Source of the DNA: Mesostigma viride
Taxonomy: Eukaryota; Streptophyta; Mesostigmatophyceae; Mesostigmatales; Mesostigmataceae
Assembly (NCBI GenBank): GCA_009746045.1
Contig: RPFO01000213.1
Location: 4,542,661 to 4,606,660 of the forward strand
Reading direction: 5' to 3'
DNA: 64,000 bases
The position numbers and the translations under genes were made by a program. Positions 24,471-35,499 of the stretch are shown piece by piece. The notes under the pieces are model-generated. The model saw nothing but the letters and a program-made list of their open reading frames with translations. It was not told the origin of the DNA and searched no databases. Numbering within the stretch: the first letter of the stretch is position 1; every line of letters starts with the position of its first letter.

Positions 24471-24531
24471 GCTGCATGATAAGTGGCATGCCTAAGTACA
24501 AGTCTCTCTCTCCCGTCTTTGGACTGCCATG

Positions 24532-24910
24532 CAGGACAAGACGCGGTGGAAGAAGATTGTCAAGGCGCACACGCCAGCCCCTGTGGGCAAGCCGCCTCCC
24601 CCCAAACGGAGGAGCCGTTTTGATGAGTAGCGTAGATAGGCTTTAGACTAGATATAGCTTAGAGTTAGGTTAGTTCGATTACGCGGCTTCCCCCACACCA
24701 CCCATCCAACCTGGAATATGTGCTACATGATCTCCCAACGGAGACATGTTATAATTTAATTTAATTTAATTTTAAGTACAAGTCCTCCTTGCGAATGCAA
24801 TGCCGTAGTGACACAATTAATTAAATTAAGTAATATTGCGAACATACTATACGTACTCCGTGGCATGCCTTTTCGCATGACACACAAGTACTTACTTACT
24901 TACTTACGAA
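24532..24910 (+). mobile_element. LINE 3' end: last codons, 3' UTR and TTAC tail
   Basis: An open frame QDKTRWKKIVKAHTP...KRRSRFDE ends with a stop at 24628, in the style of LINE ORF2 C-termini. The 3' UTR has GTGCTACAT..TCTCCCAACGGAG, an AATTT repeat near 24750 and the conserved end ACTCCGTGGCATGCC...GCATGACACACAAGTACTTAC, followed by a few TTAC units at 24890-24906. The same UTR pieces occur at 44735-45150. Confidence 0.7.
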
Positions 24911-24969
24911 CATAGCTCCGTGATCAGAATAGCTCCGTGGGGAGCATATGTAACACATAGTCCTGAGAA

Positions 24970-25018
24970 GGGCATATCAAGGAGACAACCAGCGCAGGCC
25001 AGAAATCGGGAAAATATG
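24970..25018 (+). repeat. Fragment of a dispersed repeat
   Basis: ATATCAAGGAGACAACCAGC followed by GCAGGCCAGAAATCGGGA is the same end sequence seen at 49237 (+) and about 46262 (-), and in degenerate form near 60375-60410 (-). Confidence 0.7.
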
Positions 25019-25321
25019 GCATATGGTTTTTTATACAGTCTGGGCTACAACCTGCAGGTGGAGGATGTAAACTGCCATGCACCTACTCTGGGTGTACAAG
25101 GTGCACCTGCACCACCATGATGTATCATACCTTAAAGAAGGCCTGCATGACACGGGGTGGAAGATGATTATGTCTAGGCAATAGCTAGAGCATGGCATCT
25201 AGTGACACTATAGCGAAGGGTTCGAGCACGTGCCTGGCGTATTACATATAGTCCACCACTAAAGAATGGGGTGTGGTGACAGGACACAACCGTTGCCAGA
25301 CTGCTGTAGAAGGATTAAAGA

Positions 25322-25504
25322 AAGAAAGAAAGAATGAGTGAGTGAGTGAGTGAGTGAGTGAGTGAGTGAGTGAGTGAGTGAGTGAGTGAGTGAGTGAGTG
25401 AGTGAGTGAGTGAGTGAGTGAGTGAGTGAGTGAGTGAGTGAGTGAGTGAGTGAGTGAGTGAGTGAGTGAGTGAGTGAGTGAGTGAGTGAGTGAGTGAGTG
25501 AGTG
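25322..25504. repeat. (TGAG)n microsatellite
   Basis: About 43 perfect TGAG units, preceded by four AAGA units. Confidence 0.97.
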
Positions 25505-27228
25505 ACTTGCTTTGGTCCACAAGTACACCTTGCGAACCCCTTCCAACAAGAAGGCTCGCGTTTAAACTTGGGACCCGCTAAACATAATGGGCATGAGAAA
25601 AAACCCGTCTTTTTCTTGTTATGTTTTAAAAATAACCATTTTCAGCGGCCACAATCAAAGATCATGCACGATCATAAGTCAAAAAGCATATGCCGTGCGT
25701 TCCATGGGCACATGCATAAACTCAATCAGTTCGTTTCAAACGTATATACAGGCCGCCTATGCCTTGAACAAGGCGCAAGGCGTCTAGGCAGAGGAGCTGT
25801 GGGCCGGAAGCGCTGGCAACTTCTCGAGCGTGCCCTATTTGCTGGAACGGATTCACGTGGTCGCTGACGGTGATGTGTCCAACCTCCTCCTGGAATTGGC
25901 AGTCCTGAATTGTTCTTTGTATTGAATTAGGAAGTCATGACGGTTGGCACGTATTCCTGTATGCAATTGCGCGGAGTGGCTGGTGCAATAGCATGCTGTG
26001 AGACTGTACGTTCTTTGTGGAAAACCTTACCATTCCACTCGTAAGCAGCTGAAAATTGTACTTCATCTAACTGGGACTTTTCTATTCTAACCTACGCTCT
26101 CTCAACGTTCTGATGACTTCCGAGGCAGCTCGGTCAGAAAATTGCTATCATTTCGTGGCTGCAATACACAACACCGTGTATTGAACCCTCGTCTTGGAAT
26201 CAACAAGGTCGCTCATGTAGAACCGTAGCAATTACTGCTGCTTTTAGCACATTTGAGCGCCCCATAAATCCCGCTGCAGCTCCCATGTCAACTCTTCCCC
26301 GTTTTGCCTTTGGACAAGTCGACGACACTCAACTGCTGTTGTCCAGTTTCCAGTGAGGCAGTGACCACTAGCCACAGACTCTTAACCACTGAAGTAACCG
26401 GCCAGCCATCACCACACGACGAAGTAGTCATCCCGTCAATAGCCAGCCCGTCCGAGCTATGAAGAATTGCCGAGCTCTGATTACTGCTAACAGGCCTAAG
26501 TAGGGCATAATAATTCCTAACCGATGCGCCATCTGCTTGCATCCTAAATGCAACGGGTGCTACTGCAGGGGCGGAACCTCTGCCGCGGCGCTGGGTACGA
26601 CGCGGCGTCTCTTACCGTCAGATTCAATCAGGCCGTCCGATGGAGACCAGATTAACCCAAGAAGCTAGGCAAGGCTTCTTGGCCTTCATATCGAACGGGC
26701 CATCGCCTTCACCTTCATACTTACCTGGCAGGGGGGTAACTGCGATCACGATGGCAGTTCCTCTACGGAAAGCCGCTTCCATTGCACTACGGTTGCGGCG
26801 CTCTGTAACACGTGCCCACGTGGTACGCTGTACTGCATTATTTGTGGGAGGGGCTGCTGCGCTTGCGCAGTAGCCCACCAACTAAAAAAAAAAATACAAT
26901 CACCCTTGAAAGGAAGACAGACAGCTCATTTCTCCCGCTAGCTGTCTTGCACATTTTAAGGGGTAGAAACTACCAAGAAGTGTTTCCCGTGACTCTCCCC
27001 ACATCCTTCCTCACATCCAAAAATTGAGAGCACATGGATGGCGTCATGTGGGGCGCGTGAATAGATTTATGAATGACCAAAACCTGTATTTTATGAAACT
27101 TTTCAAGGCAAGAAACGAGTATGAAGTGAGACAACTATGCCTGGACGCATGGCGATCCAACGCCATAGAAGGACTAGGGTAGTTGTCTGAGAGGAAAGAC
27201 GCGAAGGCCGCGGGAGCCGCGTGGCTAT
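25505..27228. other. No recognisable gene
   Basis: Short ORFs without domains. Nothing here resembles the two host genes or the transposon families found elsewhere. Confidence 0.4.
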
Positions 27229-27463
27229 TCTGATCAGGCACGCCGCAGAGGTGAAAACCTCTGCGTTCAGTGCCGGGCCGCGGAAAACGCGGAAAACGCG
27301 ATCTGCAAATGAATCCGACCGGAATCGAACTGGGGACCTCTCGCACCAATTTTGCTGACTATAGGACGGACGTCTCCGGTTACCATGGCATCGCCAACTT
27401 ACACCTACAGTCATCCGCAAAAGTTCTCCTGTCCGGGGAGTGATGCAAGCCTTTCGGATTTGG
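27229..27463 (-). mobile_element. SINE-like repeat, copy 1 (minus)
   Basis: About 235 bp that match 28150-28382 in reverse complement. On the minus strand it contains a pol III box-B-like GTTCGATTCC (27321-27330) and, upstream of it, TATAGTCAGCAAAATTGG, which resembles box A/D-arm sequence with an insertion. It looks like a tRNA-derived SINE head with the anticodon arm deleted. Confidence 0.6.
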
Positions 27464-28149
27464 TACTAGATAAATCACTCGAGATCTGTGTGTAGGAGTA
27501 CTACACACGTGTCTACACGCGAGACTTGTTCAGTCTCGCACCGTGAGACGGGCTGAACACGGCTGAAACCTTCTTGAGAAGGGGGCGTAGCCGGTACTAT
27601 CGAAAGCGGTACTATCGAAAGCGTGGCTATCTCTATATGAAGACTTGCATGGAGGGACTAGACAGAGGGTACCAAGAAAGGTTGATAGGGGAAACAAACA
27701 CACACGCCACCAACAAAAACAACCAAAACTAAGAAGGAGAAGAGGGAATGCATACACACATACACGAAGGGGCTTAAAGAAAAAGTAAGGATTACTGATA
27801 AATTACAAAGGGAAAAAAAAGGAAAAGAAAGAAAGAAAAAAGAAAAGAAAATGTAAATAGTAATAATACGAAGAATAATAAATAAAGACAAAGTAAAGAG
27901 TAATAATAATAACAAAAGCAAAAATAGAATAAAGAAAGAGGTCATTGCTGGGATGTGGTGAGGCACAGGCGATGTTGGAGTACGGGTCAGGAGTTCGATG
28001 TTTCAGCGCCCATGGTGCCCGGCCGGGGGTCTCCTATCCAACAGGGTCTAAAGCCTCGTGCCCAGAGCTCACTTAATGAAAAAGTGTAAGGTGAAAAGGG
28101 GGTAGGCAGTGAAAAAATAGATAGGATGAACAAACATAACAGTGAGAGT
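27464..28149. other. Spacer between inverted SINE-like copies
   Basis: A-rich and purine-rich stretch at about 27780-27950 (GAAAGAAAGAAA-type). No coding signal was seen. Confidence 0.4.
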
Positions 28150-28382
28150 CCGAAAGGCTTGCATCACTCCCCGGACAGGAGAACTTTTGCGGATGACTGT
28201 AGGTGTAAGTTGGTGATGCCATGGTAACCGGAGACGTCCGTCCTATAGTCAGCAAAATTGGTGCGAGAGGTCCCCAGTTCGATTCCGGTCGGATTCATTT
28301 GCAGATCGCGTTTTTCCGCGTTTTCCGCGGCCCGGCACTGAACGTAAATGGTTTTCACCTTTGCGGAGTGCCTGATCAGAAT
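28150..28382 (+). mobile_element. SINE-like repeat, copy 2 (plus)
   Basis: Inverted partner of 27229-27463. Box B GTTCGATTCC is at 28277-28286; the box-A-like TAGTCAGCAAAATTGG lies about 25 bp before it. TCCGTCC and GGTCGGA flank these as a nearly complementary acceptor stem with one mismatch. A complete cloverleaf cannot be drawn, so it is not a working tRNA gene. Confidence 0.6.
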
Positions 28383-28444
28383 AACAGTGAGAGTAATAAA
28401 GAGGGGATAAGGCACAAAGAGAAGTGACTATTCAACTGGTTATT

Positions 28445-28628
28445 GCCCCTGAGGATAACCACTACACTACCGCCTCGTCTGCCATTACAGTAGAGGACAG
28501 CTCAGATGAGGATTAGATCCCCCTCTAGTGACTATCAAGCCTGGATTGATGTGGAGGTGGGGCATGGTGCAGGCGATATTTGTAACTTTCGTGTAATTAT
28601 TTTCTAATGAGATTAGCATAGTACTCCT
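28445..28628 (+). pseudogene. 5'-truncated LINE copy (last codons plus 3' UTR)
   Basis: Starts within the coding end (SSAITVEDSSDED then a stop) that matches the minus-strand LINE end at 16643-16700. It continues through the same 3' UTR to GATTAGCATAGTACTCC, where it breaks off at the junction with the ORF1 that follows. The stop falls a few codons earlier than in the 16.6-kb copy. Confidence 0.75.
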
Positions 28629-29401
28629 TGGACGCTCCATCGAGGAGCTTTGGCCCCCAAAGCCCCTCACCACCACCTTAACCGAATCCTCCATCCGCTC
28701 ACTCCTCAAGGAGGCCCTCGAGCAGCACGTGGCCCCCATCGCTGCAGATGTGGCGGCCATGGGCAGCACGTTGGCTGCCGAGCTCCCCCTCGACCTCTCC
28801 ACCATTTCCACCGCCACCTCCACCCTCCTCGCCTCCTCCACCGCCGCCATCCCCTCCTCCGACTCCATCACCGCCCAGCTCCGCGACATCGACCAGCGCC
28901 TCAAGGATAATGCAATCGCTATCGAGGTCTTGCAGAACGTACACAGCAGGCCTCACCGCCCAGGCAGTGAAGGACATTGCCGCCAAGCCAGCCTCGGCTG
29001 GCCTGGCCGGCGATGCTCCTCCCATCACGACCTGGGCGGACATACCACCTCCACCACCTCCGCCGTCACAGCCCAGCTCCAGCGGCAGACGCTTGACCTC
29101 CGCGAGGACGCCGAGCTTGCCAAGCGCAGCCTCAACGCCATACTCAAGAACTTGGACATGGAAGAAGGTGAGAATTCCGAGAAGCTTGCACGTGCCTTTG
29201 AGAGCAAAATCCTTGCACGCATGGGCCTTCTTGGTGAGATCAAGCTGACCGCCCACCGCCTCCCCCGCGCGCGGGGTAAGGCAGGGGCGCCTCCGCTTCT
29301 TCTCATCTTTGATAGCCCAGCGGACAAGATTTCGTTTCTCAGACGCCGCAAGCTGCTCGCGAATACTCCCTTCACCGTGGACGACGACTTGACCCTGGCA
29401 C
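28629..29401 (+). pseudogene. LINE ORF1-like protein, 5' part, interrupted by the LTR element
   Basis: The frame opens with GRSIEELWPP and a Leu/Ala-rich helical region (coiled-coil type) to about 28940, with one frame change near 28940. From about 29120 it matches the L1-type ORF1 core: LAKRSLNAILKNL, then LLGEIKLTAHRLPR, PPLLLIFDSPADKISFLRRR and FTVDDDLTLAL. ORF1 proteins bind the LINE RNA as trimers. The reading continues at 44126 after removal of the LTR element (LAL|MQQQRRRELWPTYIQLR). No ORF2 follows before the 3' UTR. Confidence 0.7.
29397..29401. other. Target-site duplication, left copy (GGCAC)
   Basis: GGCAC immediately precedes the LTR at 29402 and is repeated at 44126-44130 right after the other LTR. 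A 5-bp duplication is typical for Ty3/gypsy integrases. Confidence 0.9.
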
Positions 29402-29968
29402 TGTTACGCCGCAAGCCTCGGCCTCCACCTCTACCTCTACCTCTTCTGATACTACCTAGACTAGTAAGGCCGCCTCTAGTTAAACCCCTAGCGAAAGACG
29501 AACGAGACGATCCAGATCTCAATGCATTGACATATGTGCTACTGTAATATGCCATAGGCCATTTAACCAAACCCGTTTACTCCAGGAAAAGAGGAAGGAA
29601 ACACAACTACACTGCCGTGACCCAAGCCTATATGTGTTAATTTAACACACGCCGAGTGACCACACACGGAGTGGAACGTGCATAAATGGTCACCAACGGT
29701 CCAACAGGCTCGGGCCGATCCAGCCCTCGCCTGCCGAGACACAGAAACACAAGCAGGTGCACAGATGCACGCCGGTCCACTACATTCTACAAAAGGATAA
29801 GGACCACTAATAAAGTACGCGGCGCGGCGCCCAAAGGCACCCAATATACCACAGTACTGTTACGGGGACAATCATGTCCCCACTAGAACTGCACGTAACC
29901 TAAGAACAGCCGAGGCCAAGGACCTAATTTACGTCCGTAACTACAACGAATTGTTACGCGACGTAACA
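29402..29968 (-). repeat. LTR (downstream, 3' LTR of the minus-strand element)
   Basis: 567 bp; on plus it starts TGTTACGCCGCAAGCC and ends GCGACGTAACA. It matches 43555-44125 throughout with scattered substitutions and small indels. Confidence 0.95.
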
Positions 29969-29985
29969 CCTCCCCCCCCACAAAA
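29969..29985 (-). promoter_or_regulatory. Polypurine tract of the LTR element
   Basis: On minus, TTTTGTGGGGGGGGAGG lies directly before the 3' LTR start TGTTACG, the position and composition expected for the plus-strand primer. Confidence 0.75.
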
Positions 29986-30341
29986 GGTAGGGAGCCCCCT
30001 CCCTACGCAGAGAGAAGGAAACCAAAGGGGTAGGAAAAACCTAATGCACCCAGCACACACCAACACAATCGATAGACCATCCCAGATACAAAGCACCAAT
30101 AGTTCACACGGTCTCCACCACCACGCCGGGTGGTGTAGGGTTAGCCAGCACCAAGCCTGGTGGTAGGTTCCCCTAACTGCGTGGAACGGAGTCCTGGCCG
30201 GGGGGACGGCACTGGGCAGGACACACAGAGTAAACACATCAGCGCTAAGGACCAAGAACAGCCAACCAACTGGCCAGAATATGAGGGCGACTCTATATAC
30301 CGGAGGGACAACACCCTCAGGTCGGGCCTAAGGCCCTCTAT

Positions 30342-31574
30342 CTAGTGGCCATCCGTCTGATAAGTGCCACGAGAGGCCAGCAGGACCTCCAGGTAGGCCT
30401 GGTAGTGGGCCACATCCTCGACATTGTCATGCCTATCTACAGTGAGGAAAACATCGGCCCACACGCCGTCAGGAAAGAGGCCCAGGAAGGCCCAGTAATA
30501 CCTATGCTGCGTGAGGACGACCTGGCCACGGGCCCAGTCCAGAAAGCCACAGGCAAAGAGGCGAAGGAAAGGCTCTACCGCGATCAAGCAAAGGGCCCGC
30601 AGGAGGAGGCGATGGTACCGGATCCGAGGGCGCATACCCGTCGGGAAGAACAGGTCCACCAGGGGCTCCACGTTGGACGGCCACAACCGGATGTGCCGAA
30701 CCTCGCGGGAGCGCCACCGACGAACACACTGTCGCGACCCGAATGTCTCTAGGTAGTCGCTGGCCCGAGGAGGAGGGTGACCGCGGGAGTCTAGACCCTG
30801 GCCCGGGATAGGCGCCGGGCGACGGGCATCCCACTCAAGGATGGGCTGGAGGACCGTAGTGTACGCAGCACCCGGCACCGCAGGAAACTCTACCGTAAGG
30901 GCATCCGAAGCCATAATGCCCAGAGGCGGAGGGTACGCCCACTGGAACCCACCGTAGGTGTCCAAGTCGTTGTGGCGCCTAGCCCAGCGATACAGAACGC
31001 GCCGAACCAGGATCTCACCCTGGAACACCGGATCAGCTAAAATAACCATGTCGAAAGGAGGCCGATCAGTCTCAATGGGTAGGCCACGATCCCGAGGCGC
31101 CCGACCGACACCTGGGAGAACCCGTAGTCCTGACATGGGAGAGATGGCAAGCTCAGCAGAGGCGCGCGGCAGGTCACACTGTCGGCAGGCGAGTGCGGAC
31201 ATACCATACCCCGGAATGGGCGTGTCGCGCGACTCCGGCGTCGCATGCACCACAGAAGGGGCCCTGTCCCGATCACCCTGGGACAACTCCCGGAGGGAAT
31301 CGGCAGCGCGGGTGGCACGAGGATCCTGACCGGTAGACCGAACAACCGCCACCAAGGACCGCGAGGCCGAAGGGGCAGGGGCCGAAGCAGGGGCCGACAC
31401 AGGGGCGGGAGCCGACACCGACGCAGGTGGCACTGGTACAACAGGAGGTCGCGCCGGACCCGAAGCCAGAGACTTCGAGAGAGACTCAGGGCCGTGACGG
31501 ACCCGCCACCGCAGCTGGCGCGCCGGTCTCCGTTGCCGGCGCACCCTCAGGCTGTCGCGTCCGTGATCTATCAC
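30342..31574 (-). CDS. Unknown 3' ORF of the LTR element (410 codons)
   Basis: Open for 410 codons between the tandem insert and the LTR. The N-terminal third is Pro/Ala/Ser-rich (PAPVSAPASAPAP). The C-terminal two thirds are globular-looking and rich in Arg, Trp and Leu, with blocks such as YGGFQWAYPPPLG, LWPSNVEPLVDLFFPTG and YYWAFLGLFPDGVWADVF. No domain is recognised. It lies downstream of the chromodomain, where some gypsy elements carry an extra gene, but no signal peptide or transmembrane segment is obvious, so an envelope-like role is not supported. It seems to be the distal part of an ORF whose proximal part is at 35416-36612, split by the tandem insert. Confidence 0.5.
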   Translation of the reverse strand: MIDHGRDSLRVRRQRRPARQLRWRVRHGPESLSKSLASGPARPPVVPVPPASVSAPAPVSAPASAPAPSASRSLVAVVRSTGQDPRATRAADSLRELSQGDRDRAPSVVHATPESRDTPIPGYGMSALACRQCDLPRASAELAISPMSGLRVLPGVGRAPRDRGLPIETDRPPFDMVILADPVFQGEILVRRVLYRWARRHNDLDTYGGFQWAYPPPLGIMASDALTVEFPAVPGAAYTTVLQPILEWDARRPAPIPGQGLDSRGHPPPRASDYLETFGSRQCVRRWRSREVRHIRLWPSNVEPLVDLFFPTGMRPRIRYHRLLLRALCLIAVEPFLRLFACGFLDWARGQVVLTQHRYYWAFLGLFPDGVWADVFLTVDRHDNVEDVAHYQAYLEVLLASRGTYQTDGH

Positions 31575-32980
31575 GTCCGCAATTCAGATTTTAGCGTAAT
31601 TCTGACGTCCGCAGCCTTGTGCGGGTTGCTATACCGCGGCCCGGTACTGACGCCGCGGATCTCAATTGTACTCACGCGCCAAGTCCGCTGAATTTGCTGA
31701 CGGAACTTTTGGGCGGACCTGAATTTCACTGACATTCGTCACAAGGGCAGTTTGCCGAATGCTGGTACGCAGCAAGCCGGCGAGGCACTGAGCAGATGTG
31801 CAATTTCAGGATTTCAACGTGGGACACCAGACACAAATGCAAGGAAGCCCCAGGCGGTGCCTGGCATAGCCGATAGATTTGCCCTTGTATATTTGTGTTC
31901 GCTTGACAGATAAAGCTTGAAGTTTAGCTTGTCGGAAATTAGACAATGTTATGATTGGCTGATGTCTAAAGTGGCGCTAGTGGCGCCAGCCGCCAGGCTT
32001 GAGCTTTGAGCAGTATAGAAGGATGAGCAACGAACCATGGTGGTCGTTGTTCGTCCGTTTCTCTCCCTCACAACTGGTTTGTTGTCTTCATGGGGTGAAA
32101 TAGTTCGAGCAGCCCGGAGCAGCCCCCGTGAGTGGTTGCATGCAGTCAGTTGCCATGAGGATGGACTGACGGATATGACAATGTATTGGTTTTGTTAAGA
32201 ATGTGTGTAAGACTGAGAACGAGACAAGGGACAGGGCCTTCGGGCACCCTGGTCGTCGTTGGCAAGAATGCCAGTAGGAACTAGGTCGGGAACACACGCG
32301 CACTGCCGCCACAAGGGGCCTGCAGTGGCGTCAACCAAGGGACCTCACAGCTGCTCTTATAACTACAACATTACAACTCGACACTCTTTGTAATTCGTCA
32401 TGTATCTCATTGGAATTGAAATGTCTTTTGGTTGCTTTAATGATAAAGCATGGTCTCAAGAATCGGCTGGTTGGGCCGGATTGCCTGTCATGAAGGTGGC
32501 GGTGCCATAAAGGACCGCACCTTTCATTCTCATTTTAAACGGACGAACAACCCATGATGGGTTCAGTCCGGCCAGCCTGGATGTTCCTCCTGCTTCACCC
32601 AGGGAAGCACAAGGAAAAGGTTATTGCTTAGCCTTCAAAAGCATCTGAAGAGGTTAGGCTTTTCCCGGTAAAAAGCCATCGAAGGGGTTATTGCTAAGCC
32701 TTTAAAAGCATGCATGTTAAGGTTGTTGCTGATCCTGGAAAAGCATCTTGGAGCAGCTGGATTTTTTTTTTTTCTTTTTGCTGCTGCCTGGAATGACGCC
32801 CTCTTTGGGCTTCCTTCTTTAGTGTGAGATGCCTTTCTTTCACTTTTTGCTCTCACGTTGTTGTGAGCTAAATAGTGGGGGGGAGGTGGCATATCTCACA
32901 CATGAAAACTGCTGATAGTGGATGCATTCCAAGTAGCGGTAATGACCAGTCCAGGATGATATGGCACGCAAACGCGACAG
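31552..32980. repeat. Tandem unit 1 (1,429 bp), ends inverted
   Basis: Starts CTGTCGCGT and ends ACGCGACAG, a 9-bp inverted terminal match. Contents include CACGTCCGCAATTCAGA near the start, a GCGCTAGTGGCGCC hairpin-like segment near 31973-31986, and a poly-T run near 32762. No credible coding sequence. It differs from unit 2 mainly by lacking TGCA after ATGTTA. Confidence 0.9.
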
Positions 32981-34413
32981 CTGTCGCGTCCGTGATCTAT
33001 CACGTCCGCAATTCAGATTTTAGCGTAATTCTGACGTCCGCAGCCTTGTGCGGGTTGCTATACCGCGGCCCGGTACTGACGCCGCGGATCTCAATTGTAC
33101 TCACGCGCCAAGTCCGCTGAATTTGCTGACGGAACTTTTGGGCGGACCTGAATTTCACTGACATTCGTCACAAGGGCAGTTTGCCGAATGCTGGTACGCA
33201 GCAAGCCGGCGAGGCACTGAGCAGATGTGCAATTTCAGGATTTCAACGTGGGACACCAGACACAAATGCAAGGAAGCCCCAGGCGGTGCCTGGCATAGCC
33301 GATAGATTTGCCCTTGTATATTTGTGTTCGCTTGACAGATAAAGCTTGAAGTTTAGCTTGTCGGAAATTAGACAATGTTATGCATGATTGGCTGATGTCT
33401 AAAGTGGCGCTAGTGGCGCCAGCCGCCAGGCTTGAGCTTTGAGCAGTATAGAAGGATGAGCAACGAACCATGGTGGTCGTTGTTCGTCCGTTTCTCTCCC
33501 TCACAACTGGTTTGTTGTCTTCATGGGGTGAAATAGTTCGAGCAGCCCGGAGCAGCCCCCGTGAGTGGTTGCATGCAGTCAGTTGCCATGAGGATGGACT
33601 GACGGATATGACAATGTATTGGTTTTGTTAAGAATGTGTGTAAGACTGAGAACGAGACAAGGGACAGGGCCTTCGGGCACCCTGGTCGTCGTTGGCAAGA
33701 ATGCCAGTAGGAACTAGGTCGGGAACACACGCGCACTGCCGCCACAAGGGGCCTGCAGTGGCGTCAACCAAGGGACCTCACAGCTGCTCTTATAACTACA
33801 ACATTACAACTCGACACTCTTTGTAATTCGTCATGTATCTCATTGGAATTGAAATGTCTTTTGGTTGCTTTAATGATAAAGCATGGTCTCAAGAATCGGC
33901 TGGTTGGGCCGGATTGCCTGTCATGAAGGTGGCGGTGCCATAAAGGACCGCACCTTTCATTCTCATTTTAAACGGACGAACAACCCATGATGGGTTCAGT
34001 CCGGCCAGCCTGGATGTTCCTCCTGCTTCACCCAGGGAAGCACAAGGAAAAGGTTATTGCTTAGCCTTCAAAAGCATCTGAAGAGGTTAGGCTTTTCCCG
34101 GTAAAAAGCCATCGAAGGGGTTATTGCTAAGCCTTTAAAAGCATGCATGTTAAGGTTGTTGCTGATCCTGGAAAAGCATCTTGGAGCAGCTGGATTTTTT
34201 TTTTTTCTTTTTGCTGCTGCCTGGAATGACGCCCTCTTTGGGCTTCCTTCTTTAGTGTGAGATGCCTTTCTTTCACTTTTTGCTCTCACGTTGTTGTGAG
34301 CTAAATAGTGGGGGGGAGGTGGCATATCTCACACATGAAAACTGCTGATAGTGGATGCATTCCAAGTAGCGGTAATGACCAGTCCAGGATGATATGGCAC
34401 GCAAACGCGACAG
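32981..34413. repeat. Tandem unit 2 (1,433 bp)
   Basis: Head-to-tail and nearly identical to unit 1. The unit 1/unit 2 junction is the 18-bp palindrome ACGCGACAGCTGTCGCGT. Confidence 0.95.
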
Positions 34414-35499
34414 CTGTCGCGTCCGTGATCTATCACGTCCGCAATTCAGATTTTAGCGTAATTCTGACGTCCGCAGCCTTGTGCGGGTTGCTATACCGCG
34501 GCCCGGTACTGACGCCGCGGATCTCAATTGTACTCACGCGCCAAGTCCGCTGAATTTGCTGACGGAACTTTTGGGCGGACCTGAATTTCACTGACATTCG
34601 TCACAAGGGCAGTTTGCCGAATGCTGGTACGCAGCAAGCCGGCGAGGCACTGAGCAGATGTGCAATTTCAGGATTTCAACGTGGGACACCAGACACAAAT
34701 GCAAGGAAGCCCCAGGCGGTGCCTGGCATAGCCGATAGATTTGCCCTTGTATATTTGTGTTCGCTTGACAGATAAAGCTTGAAGTTTAGCTTGTCGGAAA
34801 TTAGACAATGTTATGCATGATTGGCTGATGTCTAAAGTGGCGCTAGTGGCGCCAGCCGCCAGGCTTGAGCTTTGAGCAGTATAGAAGGATGAGCAACGAA
34901 CCATGGTGGTCGTTGTTCGTCCGTTTCTCTCCCTCACAACTGGTTTGTTGTCTTCATGGGGTGAAATAGTTCGAGCAGCCCGGAGCAGCCCCCGTGAGTG
35001 GTTGCATGCAGTCAGTTGCCATGAGGATGGACTGACGGATATGACAATGTATTGGTTTTGTTAAGAATGTGTGTAAGACTGAGAACGAGACAAGGGACAG
35101 GGCCTTCGGGCACCCTGGTCGTCGTTGGCAAGAATGCCAGTAGGAACTAGGTCGGGAACACACGCGCACTGCCGCCACAAGGGGCCTGCAGTGGCGTCAA
35201 CCAAGGGACCTCACAGCTGCTCTTATAACTACAACATTACAACTCGACACTCTTTGTAATTCGTCATGTATCTCATTGGAATTGAAATGTCTTTTGGTTG
35301 CTTTAATGATAAAGCATGGTCTCAAGAATCGGCTGGTTGGGCCGGATTGCCTGTCATGAAGGTGGCGGTGCCATAAAGGACCGCACCTTTCATTCTCATT
35401 TTAAGGTGGCATATCTCACACATGATTACTGCTGATAGTGGATGCATTCCAAGTAGCGGTAATGACCAGTCCAGGATGATATGGCACGCAAACGCGACA
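34414..35499. repeat. Tandem unit 3, with a 346-bp internal deletion
   Basis: Matches unit 1 from its start to ...CATTCTCATTTTAA (35404). It lacks the segment equivalent to 32539-32884 and resumes with GGTGGCATATCTCACACATG to the terminal ACGCGACA. Confidence 0.9.

Noticed and set aside
28200..28300. A functional tRNA gene
   Set aside because: Box A/B-like motifs are present, but the anticodon arm is missing and the T-stem does not pair; a SINE head fits better.
30345..30752. Plus-strand ORFs opposite the 3' ORF of the LTR element
   Set aside because: Antisense shadows in GC-rich coding sequence.
30342..31574. An envelope-like gene in the LTR element
   Set aside because: Position would fit, but no signal peptide, transmembrane helix or glycoprotein-like cysteine pattern was seen.
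31552..35499. Helitron
   Set aside because: No 5' TC or 3' CTRR-hairpin ends; the ends are inverted repeats instead.
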